DNA of 64,000 nucleotides, from assembly GCF_051020955.1 (NCBI RefSeq), contig NW_027476092.1, forward strand, positions 3,251,501 through 3,315,500, given 5' to 3'. The DNA is from Megalopta genalis. Taxonomy: Eukaryota; Arthropoda; Insecta; Hymenoptera; Halictidae. Of the stretch, positions 1 to 9,269 are shown one piece after another. The first letter of the stretch is position 1. Each line of letters starts with the position of its first letter. The notes under the pieces are model-generated. The model was given only the letters and a program-made list of their open reading frames with translations. It searched no databases and had not been told where the DNA came from. A program made the translations under genes and the position numbers.

Positions 1-125
1 GCCCTTACTTTAAACAATGTATCGTTCTAAATGCTTAATCCCTATGTAAAAAAGTTATTTAAGCAGGAATATGTTATTGAAAAAAATTAGAAAAATTTAT
101 TTTAGCCGTAAATCGAAAATAATGG

Positions 126-187
126 ATCGAGCGAATCGGTCGATTGCGCCGAGACGCGCTATGATGCAACAGACGAGCGATTGGAAC
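126..187 (+). repeat. A-type GC-rich cassette (62 bp), element target
   Basis: GC-rich insert inside subunit a, flanked by the shared aaaataatgg on the left and gcccgaatatttt on the right. Element copies 2 and 3 are inserted in other A units at the position corresponding to the junction 165/166 (gctatgat then gcaac). For copy 2 the duplicated 13 bp correspond to 153-165 of this unit. The cassette is present in every A unit. Confidence 0.85.
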
Positions 188-230
188 GCCCGAATATTTT
201 CAAAGTCCCAACGTACCGATCAAGAGTAAA

Positions 231-375
231 GTACCATTTTCCTACATTAGATTTCGTTCTAAATGCTTAATCCCTATGTAAAAACGTTAGTTAAGCAAGA
301 ATATCGTATTTTTAAAAAAATCTAATGATAGGATTTTCCAGAAAATTGAAAAAACCGAAAAATGTCAAGAGTAAA
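231..375 (+). repeat. 145 bp subrepeat b
   Basis: Starts gtaccattttcctac and ends gaaaaatgtcaagagtaaa. It is close to subrepeat c along its length and more distantly related to subunit a. Diagnostic b features are ttttccag or tttcccag and accgaaaaatg. Confidence 0.9.
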
Positions 376-520
376 GTGCCATTTTCTGACATTAGATTTC
401 GTTCTAAATGCTTAATCCCTATGTAGAAACGTTAGTTAAGCAAGAATATCGTATTTTTAAAAAAATCTAATGATAGGATTTTTCAGAAAATTGAAAAAAC
501 CGTAAAATGTCAAGAGTAAA
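376..520 (+). repeat. 145 bp subrepeat c
   Basis: Starts gtgccattttctgac and ends gtaaaatgtcaagagtaaa. Diagnostic c features are tgtagaaacg, tttttcag and accgtaaaatg. It directly follows b in full-length units, and its end abuts the gtgccc start of the next unit. Confidence 0.9.
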
Positions 521-522
521 GT

Positions 523-1022
523 GCCCTTATTTTAAACAATGTATCGTTCTAAATGCTTAATCCCTATGTAAAAAAGTTATTTTAGCAGGAATATGTTATT
601 GAAAAAAATTAGAAAAATTTATTTTAGCCGTAAATCGAAAATAATGGGGACACCGGAGCTGTTCGAAGCGCCGAGCGCGCCGCGTACGCCCGAATATTTT
701 CAAAGTCCCAACGTACCGATCAAGAGTAAAGTACCATTTTCCTACATTAGATTTCGTTCTAAATGCTTAATCCCTATGTAAAAACGTTAGTTAAGCAAGA
801 ATATCGTATTTTTAAAAAAATCTAATGATAGGATTTTCCAGAAAATTGAAAAAACCGAAAAATGTCAAGAGTAAAGTGCCATTTTCTGACATTAGATTTC
901 GTTCTAAATGCTTAATCCCTATGTAGAAACGTTAGTTAAGCAAGAATATCGTATTTTTAAAAAAATCTAATGATAGGATTTTTCAGAAAATTGAAAAAAC
1001 CGTAAAATGTCAAGAGTAAAGT
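523..1022 (+). repeat. Representative type B satellite unit (500 bp)
   Basis: Same a-b-c plan as the A unit, but the 62 bp cassette is replaced by a 40 bp one at 648-687. This accounts exactly for the 22 bp length difference. Thirty B units can be counted in the window, one of them interrupted by element copy 1. A B' subfamily (for example 1545-2044, 36476, 42007, 46516, 48647, 51090) has gttcaaagcg and attttccaag in place of gttcgaagcg and attttcaaag. Confidence 0.93.
648..687 (+). repeat. B-type GC-rich cassette (40 bp), element target
   Basis: Alternative cassette between the same AT-rich flanks as the A cassette. The two cassettes share the block gcgccga (668-674 here, 146-152 in the first A unit) and otherwise align poorly. 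Element copy 1 lies in another B unit, with its 3' junction at the position corresponding to 674/675. Confidence 0.85.
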
Positions 1023-2566
1023 GCCCTTACTTTAAACAATGTATCGTTCTAAATGCTTAATCCCTATGTAAAAAAGTTATTTAAGCAGGAATATGTTATT
1101 GAAAAAAATTAGAAAAATTTATTTTAGCCGTAAATCGAAAATAATGGATCGAGCGAATCGGTCGATTGCGCCGAGACGCGCTATGATGCAACAGACGAGC
1201 GATTGGAACGCCCGAATATTTTCAAAGTCCCAACGTACCGATCAAGAGTAAAGTACCATTTTCCTACATTAGATTTCGTTCTAAATGCTTAATCCCTATG
1301 TAAAAACGTTAGTTAAGCAAGAATATCGTATTTTTAAAAAAATCTAATGATAGGATTTTCCAGAAAATTGAAAAAACCGAAAAATGTCAAGAGTAAAGTG
1401 CCATTTTCTGACATTAGATTTCGTTCTAAATGCTTAATCCCTATGTAGAAACGTTAGCTAAGCAAGAATATCGTATTTTTAAAAAAATCTAATGATAGGA
1501 TTTTTCAGAAAATTGAAAAAACCGTAAAATGTCAAGAGTAAAGTGCCCTTATTTTAAACAATGTATCGTTCTAAATGCTTAATCCCTACGTAAAAAAGTT
1601 ATTTCAGCAAGAATATGTTATTGAAAAAAATTAGAAAAATTTATTTTAGCCGTAAATCGAAAATAATGGGGACACCGGAGCTGTTCAAAGCGCCGAGCGC
1701 GCCGCGTACGCCCGAATATTTTCCAAGTCCCAACGTACCGATCAAGAGTAAAGTACCATTTTCCTACATTAGATTTCGTTCTAAATGCTTAATCCCTATG
1801 TAGAAACGTCAGTTAAGCAAGAATATCGTATTTTTAAAAAAATCTAATGATAGGATTTTCCAGAAAATTGAAAAAACCGAAAAATGTCAAGAGCAAAGTG
1901 CCATTTTCTGACATTAGATTTCGTTCTAAATGCTTAATCCCTATGTAGAAACGTTAGTTAAGCAAGAATATCGTATTTTTAAAAAAATCTAATGATAGGA
2001 TTTTTCAGAAAATTGAAAAAACCGTAAAATGTCAAGAGTAAAGTGCCCTTATTTTAAACATTATATCGTTCTAAATGCTTAATCACTATGTAAAAAAGTT
2101 ATCTAAGCAAGAATATGTTATTGAATAAAATGAGAAAAATTTATTTTAGCCGTAAATCGAAAATAATGGGTCGAGCGAATCGGTCGATTGCGCCGAGACG
2201 CGCTATGATGCAACAGACGAGCGATTGGAACGCCCGAATATTTTCAAAGTCCCACCGTACCGATCAAGAGTAAAGTACCATTTTCCTACATTAGATTTCG
2301 TTCTAAATGCTTAATCCCTATGTAGAAACGTTAGTTAAGCAAGAATATCGTATTTTTAAAAAAATCTAATGATAGGATTTTCCAGAAAATTGAAAAAACC
2401 GAAAAATGTCAAGAGTAAAGTGCCATTTTCTGACATTATATTTCGTTCTAAATGCTTAATCCCAATGTAGAAACGTTAGTTAAGCAAGAATATCGTATTT
2501 TTAAAAAAATCTAATGATAGGATTTTTCAGAAAATTGAAAAAACCGTAAAATGTCAAGAGTAAAGT

Positions 2567-2943
2567 GCCCTTATTTTAAACATTATATCGTTCTAAATGC
2601 TTAATCACTATGTAAAAAAGTTATCTAAGCAAGAATATGTTATTGAATAAAATGAGAAAAATTTATTTTAGCCGTAAATCGAAAATAATGGGTCGAGCGA
2701 ATCGGTCGATTGCGCCGAGACGCGCTATGATGCAACAGACGAGCGATTGGAACGCCCGAATATTTTCAAAGTCCCAACGTACCGATCAAGAGTAAAGTAC
2801 CATTTTCCTACATTAGATTTCGTTCTAAATGCTTAATCCCTATGTAGAAACGTTAGTTAAGCAAGAATATCGTATTTTTAAAAAAATCTAATGATAGGAT
2901 TTTTCAGAAAATTGAAAAAACCGTAAAATGTCAAGAGTAAAGT
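2567..2943 (+). repeat. Short satellite unit (377 bp), one 145 bp subrepeat missing
   Basis: This A unit has a single 145 bp segment that starts as b (gtaccattttcctac) and ends as c (tttttcag, accgtaaaatg), so it is a b/c hybrid. Its length equals 522 minus 145. The same class recurs at 13669, 35577, 41108, 45617, 47016, 47915, 49147 and 52112. Confidence 0.88.
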
Positions 2944-5900
2944 GCCCTTACTTTAAACAATGTATCGTTCTAAATGCTTAATCCCTATGTAAAAAAGTTA
3001 TTTAAGCAGGAATATGTTATTGAAAAAAATTAGAAAAATTTATTTTAGCCGTAAATCGAAAATAATGGATCGAGCGAATCGGTCGATTGCGCCGAGACGC
3101 GCTATGATGCAACAGACGAGCGATTGGAACGCCCGAATATTTTCAAAGTCCCAACGTACCGATCAAGAGTAAAGTACCATTTTCCTACATTAGATTTCGT
3201 TCTAAATGCTTAATCCCTATGTAAAAACGTTAGTTAAGCAAGAATATCGTATTTTTAAAAAAATCTAATGATAGGATTTTCCAGAAAATTGAAAAAACCG
3301 AAAAATGTCAAGAGTAAAGTGCCATTTTCTGACATTAGATTTCGTTCTAAATGCTTAATCCCTATGTAGAAACGTTAGTTAAGCAAGAATATCGTATTTT
3401 TAAAAAAATCTAATGATAGGATTTTTCAGAAAATTGAAAAAACCGTAAAATGTCAAGAGTAAAGTGCCCTTACTTTAAACAATGTATCGTTCTAAATGCT
3501 TAATCCCTATGTAAAAAAGTTATTTAAGCAGGAATATGTTATTGAAAAAAATTAGAAAAATTTATTTTAGCCGTAAATCGAAAATAATGGATCGAGCGAA
3601 TCGGTCGATTGCGCCGAGACGCGCTATGATGCAACAGACGAGCGATTGGAACGCCCGAATATTTTCAAAGTCCCAACGTACCGATCAAGAGTAAAGTACC
3701 ATTTTCCTACATTAGATTTCGTTCTAAATGCTTAATCCCTATGTAAAAACGTTAGTTAAGCAAGAATATCGTATTTTTAAAAAAATCTAATGATAGGATT
3801 TTCCAGAAAATTGAAAAAACCGAAAAATGTCAAGAGTAAAGTGCCATTTTCTGACATTAGATTTCGTTCTAAATGCTTAATCCCTATGTAGAAACGTTAG
3901 TTAAGCAAGAATATCGTATTTTTAAAAAAATCTAATGATAGGATTTTTCAGAAAATTGAAAAAACCGTAAAATGTCAAGAGTAAAGTGCCCTTATTTTAA
4001 ACAATGTATCGTTCTAAATGCTTAATCCCTATGTAAAAAAGTTATTTAAGCAGGAATATGTTATTGAAAAAAATTAGAAAAATTTATTTTAGCCGTAAAT
4101 CGAAAATAATGGATCGAGCGAATCGGTCGATTGCGCCGAGACGCGCTATGATGCAACAGACGAGCGATTGGAACGCCCGAATATTTTCAAAGTCCCAACG
4201 TACCGATCAAGAGTAAAGTACCATTTTCCTACATTAGATTTCGTTCTAAATGCTTAATCCCTATGTAAAAACGTTAGTTAAGCAAGAATATCGTATTTTT
4301 AAAAAAATCTAATGATAGGATTTTCCAGAAAATTGAAAAAACCGAAAAATGTCAAGAGTAAAGTGCCATTTTCTGACATTAGATTTCGTTCTAAATGCTT
4401 AATCCCTATGTAGAAACGTTAGTTAAGCAAGAATATCGTATTTTTAAAAAAATCTAATGATAGGATTTTTCAGAAAATTGAAAAAACCGTAAAATGTCAA
4501 GAGTAAAGTGCCCTTATTTTAAACAATGTATCGTTCTAAATGCTTAATCCCTATGTAAAAAAGTTATTTAAGCAGGAATATGTTATTGAAAAAAATTAGA
4601 AAAATTTATTTTAGCCGTAAATCGAAAATAATGGATCGAGCGAATCGGTCGATTGCGCCGAGACGCGCTATGATGCAACAGACGAGCGATTGGAACGCCC
4701 GAATATTTTCAAAGTCCCAACGTACCGATCAAGAGTAGAGTACCATTTTCCTACATTAGATTTCGTTCTAAATGCTTAATCCCTATGTAAAAACGTTAGT
4801 TAAGCAAGAATATCGTATTTTTAAAAAAATCTAATGATAGGATTTTCCAGAAAATTGAAAAAACCGAAAAATGTCAAGAGTAAAGTGCCATTTTCTGACA
4901 TTAGATTTCGTTCTAAATGCTTAATCCCTATGTAGAAACGTTAGTTAAGCAAGAATATCGTATTTTTAAAAAAATCTAATGATAGGATTTTTCAGAAAAT
5001 TGAAAAAACCGTAAAATGTCAAGAGTAAAGTGCCCTTATTTTAAACAATGTATCGTTCTAAATGCTTAATCCCTATGTAAAAAAGTTATTTTAGCAGGAA
5101 TATGTTATTGAAAAAAATTAGAAAAATTTATTTTAGCCGTAAATCGAAAATAATGGGGACACCGGAGCTGTTCGAAGCGCCGAGCGCGCCGCGTACGCCC
5201 GAATATTTTCAAAGTCCCAACGTACCGATCAAGAGTAAAGTACCATTTTCCTACATTAGATTTCGTTCTAAATGCTTAATCCCTATGTAAAAACGTTAGT
5301 TAAGCAAGAATATCGTATTTTTAAAAAAATCTAATGATAGGATTTTCCAGAAAATTGAAAAAACCGAAAAATGTCAAGAGTAAAGTGCCATTTTCTGACA
5401 TTAGATTTCGTTCTAAATGCTTAATCCCTATGTAGAAACGTTAGTTAAGCAAGAATATCGTATTTTTAAAAAAATCTAATGATAGGATTTTTCAGAAAAT
5501 TGAAAAAACCGTAAAATGTCAAGAGTAAAGTGCCCTTACTTTAAACAATGTATCGTTCTAAATGCTTAATCCCTATGTAAAAAAGTTATTTAAGCAGGAA
5601 TATGTTATTGAAAAAAATTAGAAAAATTTATTTTAGCCGTAAATCGAAAATAATGGATCGAGCGAATCGGTCGATTGCGCCGAGACGCGCTATGATGCAA
5701 CAGACGAGCGATTGGAACGCCCGAATATTTTCAAAGTCCCAACGTACCGATCAAGAGTAAAGTACCATTTTCCTACATTAGATTTCGTTCTAAATGCTTA
5801 ATCCCTATGTAAAAACGTTAGTTAAGCAAGAATATCGTATTTTTAAAAAAATCTAATGATAGGATTTTCCAGAAAATTGAAAAAACCGAAAAATGTCAAG

Positions 5901-6727
5901 AGTAAAGTGCCATTTTCTGACATTAGATTTCGTTCTAAATGCTTAATCCCTATGTAGAAACGTTAGTTAAGCAAGAATATCGTATTTTTAAAAAAATCTA
6001 ATGATAGGATTTTTCAGAAAATTGAAAAAACCGTAAAATGTCAAGAGTAAAGTGCCCTTATTTTAAACAATGTATCGTTCTAAATGCTTAATCCCTATGT
6101 AAAAAAGTTATTTAAGCAGGAATATGTTATTGAAAAAAATTAGAAAAATTTATTTTAGCCGTAAATCGAAAATAATGGATCGGGCGAATCGGTCGATTGC
6201 GCCGAGACGCGCTATGATGCAACAGACGAGCGATTGGAACGCCCGAATATTTTCAAAGTCCCAACGTACCGATCAAGAGTAAAGTACCATTTTCCTACAT
6301 TAGATTTCGTTCTAAATGCTTAATCCCTATGTAAAAACGTTAGTTAAGCAAGAATATCGTATTTTTAAAAAAATCTAATGATAGGATTTTCCAGAAAATT
6401 GAAAAAACCGAAAAATGTCAAGAGTAAAGTGCCATTTTCTGACATTAGATTTCGTTCTAAATGCTTAATCCCTATGTAGAAACGTTAGTTAAGCAAGAAT
6501 ATCGTATTTTTAAAAAAATCTAATGATAGGATTTTTCAGAAAATTGAAAAAACCGTAAAATGTCAAGAGTAAAGTGCCCTTATTTTAAACAATGTATCGT
6601 TCTAAATGCTTAATCCCTATGTAAAAAAGTTATTTTAGCAGGAATATGTTATTGAAAAAAATTAGAAAAATTTATTTTAGCCGTAAATCGAAAATAATGG
6701 GGACACCGGAGCTGTTCGAAGCGCCGA

Positions 6728-6742
6728 GCGCGCCGCGTACGC
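6728..6742 (+). repeat. Left target-site duplication of element copy 1
   Basis: The 15 bp gcgcgccgcgtacgc c-type flank repeats at 12799-12813. The match can be extended to 17 bp (6728-6744) because the target continues with cc and the element starts with a C run. Confidence 0.9.
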
Positions 6743-6886
6743 CCCCCCCGTGTCCGCTACCTTGTCGTGGTGGGGGGGCTTCGTGCCCTAATGATCCTCA
6801 AGGCTGTGCCGGCGGGGATTTTATTCCCTGGCAGGTTCTACCTAGCCGGAGTGGCTTGAGGTGAGGGGCCAACTAAAGTCGGACAC
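6743..6886 (+). ncRNA. Candidate HDV-like self-cleaving ribozyme, copy 1
   Basis: The first 144 nt fit the nested double pseudoknot of HDV-like ribozymes. P1 is seven C (6743-6749) with seven G (6772-6778). P2 is gtgtccg (6750-6756) with cggacac (6880-6886), seven perfect pairs. P3 is ctac (6757-6760) with gtgg (6767-6770), closing a six-base loop. The P4 domain (about 6796-6862) has an outer stem cctcaag with cttgagg, an inner ccggc with gccgg, and two small hairpins. The J4/2 strand aactaaagt (6871-6879) contains a CTAA like that around the catalytic C of known members. Cleavage would fall just before P1, at the element boundary. HDV-like ribozymes are established at the 5' ends of R2 and several other non-LTR lineages. 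The C-G pair at position 1, where a G is usual, is odd. The fold was drawn by eye. Confidence 0.75.
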
Positions 6887-7167
6887 ATACCGTAAACCTG
6901 TGGTCATGTTTTACAGGAACGGGGGTCTTGCCTTAACCGGCCGGACCGCGAGGATGACAACCTCTCTAAAAAATCCCTAGCCCCAAGCAGTGTTGCGCGG
7001 TGAAGAGGGCGTAGCTGGAGTAATCGCCAGCTATGGTTGGTGGGTGCACCAATCTTTAGCGGACAACCCCGGGGTACCTGGCGACCCCCCGGGCGTATTA
7101 GCCTTCCCCGGGTATGGCGGCTCTACCCGGGGTGACCTCCTTTCCGACCACACTCGTGGGATCAGAT
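6887..7167 (+). other. Remainder of 5' UTR, copy 1
   Basis: About 280 bp of GC-rich leader between the candidate ribozyme and ORF1. It contains an in-frame ATG at 7114 that is not usable in copy 3, where a stop follows it. I see no TATA-like promoter or other clear element. The matching stretch of copy 3 has the same length. Confidence 0.7.
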
Positions 7168-9267
7168 ATGGATTCTTTTTCAAATACAACCGGGGAGGGG
7201 GGAAACGAGCGTGAGGTGGAGGTGCGCGGGCCTATCGTGCGCCTCAAAAGATGTACAGAGCCGGTGTCGCGGAGGCATTCTACAACACGCGGCGCAAAGA
7301 GGCCTGCGGAGGGCCTTGGCGACTGCGACGGGGGGGAGGAGTCGGACTTCTCCGTCTCCTCCCACCACTCGTCGCAGAGCGTCCCGGGCACCTCCACGAG
7401 GAAACGGGGCCGGCCACCGACGACCGGGCAATACGTTGGCCTCCAAGAGGCCAAACGCAAACAGGCTGAGGCTGAAAGAAGCCTCATAGCGGGCATTTTC
7501 GACCCGGTTGCCCCGGGACCGAGGCCCGCGAGTTCGAGCGACCCGCTTCCGGACGAGGTCGAGGTCGCTGCGGATTTCCGGGGCCGCCCGACGCGGGACG
7601 TTGCGGCCGCGGTAATGGAGTGCCTGGGCGATGTGGCCAGGATATCCAATGCCGCGACGGGGCTGAAGGCCAGTGCGGTGCGGTCCCTCCGGACGGCGGC
7701 CCTGAGCAGCCGGGTGGGCGTTGCGGAGCTGGCAGTTCGGTCGGCTCCCAGCGCCACCCGGCTGTTGGAGGCCGAGAACGCTCAATTGCGAGAGCAATTG
7801 GCGGAGTTGCGGGCGGAGGTCGCCCGACTCCGTCAAGCGGTGGAGGCGGGGCCGGCTGTTGCCGGGATGGCTCCGCCGCTGCCCCCTGATGGGGGCAAGG
7901 GGTTGCTGCCGGTTATCAGCGCTCGGGGGCCCCAGTCCCCTGGGCGAGGAGGGTCCTCGCCCCCACCCGCGGCTGTGCCAGCCGACTTGCTGGCACAGAT
8001 CGGCTCCCTTATCGACGCCAAATTGGCATCGTTCAGAAGGGAGCTGGTCCCGCGGGTGCGAGGCCCGCGGTCGGCGGCACCCGTGCCGCCCGCCCCACCC
8101 CTGCCGATGGACAGGAGGGGGGGAAAGAAAAAGGGTGGCAGTGGGGGAGAGACTGTGGTCGCTAAGGCGACACAAATGCAGCCCGCCCCCACTGTTGCGC
8201 CGCCCTCCACCACACCTCCAACTGAGGTGTGGTCAAAGGTAGTTGGCCGGAAGGCCAAAAGGGCGGCTGCCGCAGATAAACCTGCGGCAGCTGCCAAGGC
8301 TGCTTTGACCGAGAGGGCGGCGAAGCGGGTGGCACCGGCTGCTCCCAAAAGGGCTCCCCTGCCGCCACGTCCGCCCCGCACGGCTGCCGTTACTCTAACG
8401 GTACCGGCCGGCGGGGCGATGAGTTACGCCGAGGCGATGGCCACTGCCAGGTCCAAAATAGACCTGGCAGAACTTGGCATCGCCTCGCTGAAGCCCAGGA
8501 GAGCGGTGACGGGGGCAATAATTTTAGAGGTCCCCGGAGCTGATGGAGCAGCCAAGGCCACTGCCCTGGCCTCTAAGATGGCTGACGCGCTGGCAGGGAC
8601 CGGCGTGAAGGTCGCGCGCCCAATCAAAAAGGCCGACCTTAGGGTGCGCGGCCTGGTCGACTCGACCACGCCGGTGGAGGTCGCCGCAGCTGTCGCCCGT
8701 GTGGGAGGGTGCGACCGGGGGGATGTGAAGACCGGCGAAATCCGGTCTTCCCCCTCTGGTTTGGGCACCCTCTGGGTCCAGTGCCCTGCTGCGGCCGCGC
8801 GAAAAGTTGCGGTCGCTGGCAAATTGACAGTGGGCTGGACCCAGGCGACGGTGGAGGCCCTCAGCGCCCGCCCCTTGCAGTGCTACCGCTGCTTTGGCTT
8901 AGGCCACACGAGGCAGCGGTGCACTGCGGCCGAGGATCGGTCCGGCTGCTGTTTTGGGTGCGGCAGTCAGGACCACAGGGTGGCTGGCTGCACTGAACAG
9001 CCAAAGTGCCCGCTTTGCGCGGGTGCTGGCAAGCCGGCCGGCCACCGCCTCGGCAGCCGGGCGTGCCCTGCCAGCGCGAGACGCGGCAGAGGGAGCAGGG
9101 GGAGGAGAACCACGACGGCCAAGGCGGCAGCCGCCGTGGCAGCTACTAATACAAAAGATCCGGCACCCAAGGATGCCACCGTCACGCCCGCGGGGGCGGT
9201 TGGGGCTGATAAAACCCCAGACGCCACCGCTCCCGCGGCGGCGATGGAGATTGAGGTGCCGGAGTAA
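7168..9267 (+). CDS. ORF1, gag-like RNA-binding protein (699 aa), copy 1
   Basis: Nucleocapsid-like protein expected to bind element RNA and form the ribonucleoprotein used for retrotransposition. Visible from the N terminus: an acidic/serine-rich region, an AT-hook-like RKRGRPP (78-84), a leucine-rich coiled coil (about 196-228), a Pro/Ala/Lys-rich low-complexity linker (about 230-405), a conserved gag region (about 407-565), then three zinc knuckles. These are C572-x2-C575-x4-H580-x4-C585, C595-x2-C598-x4-H603-x4-C608 and C614-x2-C617-x8-H626-x6-C633. A basic Arg/Gly stretch (638-647) and an Ala-rich tail follow. I chose 7168 because the in-frame ATG at 7114 is cut off by a TGA in copy 3, while the MDS start is kept in both and has a purine at -3 and G at +4. 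The stop overlaps the ORF2 start in TAATG. Confidence 0.92.
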   Translation: MDSFSNTTGEGGNEREVEVRGPIVRLKRCTEPVSRRHSTTRGAKRPAEGLGDCDGGEESDFSVSSHHSSQSVPGTSTRKRGRPPTTGQYVGLQEAKRKQAEAERSLIAGIFDPVAPGPRPASSSDPLPDEVEVAADFRGRPTRDVAAAVMECLGDVARISNAATGLKASAVRSLRTAALSSRVGVAELAVRSAPSATRLLEAENAQLREQLAELRAEVARLRQAVEAGPAVAGMAPPLPPDGGKGLLPVISARGPQSPGRGGSSPPPAAVPADLLAQIGSLIDAKLASFRRELVPRVRGPRSAAPVPPAPPLPMDRRGGKKKGGSGGETVVAKATQMQPAPTVAPPSTTPPTEVWSKVVGRKAKRAAAADKPAAAAKAALTERAAKRVAPAAPKRAPLPPRPPRTAAVTLTVPAGGAMSYAEAMATARSKIDLAELGIASLKPRRAVTGAIILEVPGADGAAKATALASKMADALAGTGVKVARPIKKADLRVRGLVDSTTPVEVAAAVARVGGCDRGDVKTGEIRSSPSGLGTLWVQCPAAAARKVAVAGKLTVGWTQATVEALSARPLQCYRCFGLGHTRQRCTAAEDRSGCCFGCGSQDHRVAGCTEQPKCPLCAGAGKPAGHRLGSRACPASARRGRGSRGRRTTTAKAAAAVAATNTKDPAPKDATVTPAGAVGADKTPDATAPAAAMEIEVPE

Positions 9268-9269
9268 TG
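9265..9269 (+). promoter_or_regulatory. TAATG stop-start overlap of ORF1 and ORF2, copy 1
   Basis: The ORF1 stop TAA (9265-9267) shares its last A with the ORF2 start ATG (9267-9269). This is the arrangement reported to drive termination-reinitiation coupling in the Bombyx telomeric element SART1. The same pentamer is kept in copy 3. Coupled translation here is an inference. Confidence 0.75.

Larger units (their letters stand above)
1..522 (+). repeat. Representative type A satellite unit (522 bp)
   Basis: Typical A unit, made of subunit a (1-230, whose first two bases gt lie outside the window), b (231-375) and c (376-520), followed by the gt that opens the next unit. Each subunit starts gtRcc and ends caagagtaaa. 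All three share the core ttcgttctaaatgcttaatc (tatcgttct in a), followed by cctatgta, so the trimer seems to derive from one monomer. The A-specific GC-rich cassette is at 126-187 (62 bp). Confidence 0.93.
1..6742 (+). repeat. Satellite array 1 (A/B units of 522/500 bp)
   Basis: Tandem satellite that fills the window start up to element copy 1. Unit starts (at the gccctta motif) fall at 1, 523, 1023, 1545, 2045, 2567, 2944, 3466, 3988, 4510, 5032, 5532, 6054 and 6576. The order is A B A B A, short A (377 bp), A A A A B A A, then a B unit interrupted by the element. Units are nearly identical apart from family variants, such as the form with an attatatcg start and an ttgaataaaatgag segment (2045 and 2567). 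The sequence is AT-rich except for a GC-rich cassette in each unit. No gene is seen. The array probably runs on to the left of the window. Confidence 0.97.

Noticed and set aside
261..285. CENP-B-box-like match (ttcgttctaaatgc) in each satellite subunit
   Set aside because: Only the left half resembles the box; the essential right-hand CGGG is missing, so a centromere-protein site is not supported.
593..781. Repeated 62-codon ORF (MLLKKIRKIYFS...) in nearly every B unit, and a related 70-codon frame in some A units
   Set aside because: It is recurrent because the satellite is homogeneous. It is broken by TAA in the ttgaataaaatgag variant units, crosses the interchangeable cassette, and has no domain or codon signature of its own.
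1..6742. CRISPR-like array because of regular repeats
   Set aside because: Units are hundreds of bases long and homogeneous throughout, with no short repeat alternating with unique spacers and no cas genes.
6743..7167. Canonical R1 or R2 ribosomal DNA insertion
   Set aside because: The flanks are satellite on both sides; I recognise no 28S or 18S rRNA sequence in the window.
7098..8381. Long minus-strand and alternative-frame ORFs within the elements
   Set aside because: They are shadows of GC-rich coding sequence on the + strand, have low-complexity Arg/Pro/Ala content and no recognisable motif.
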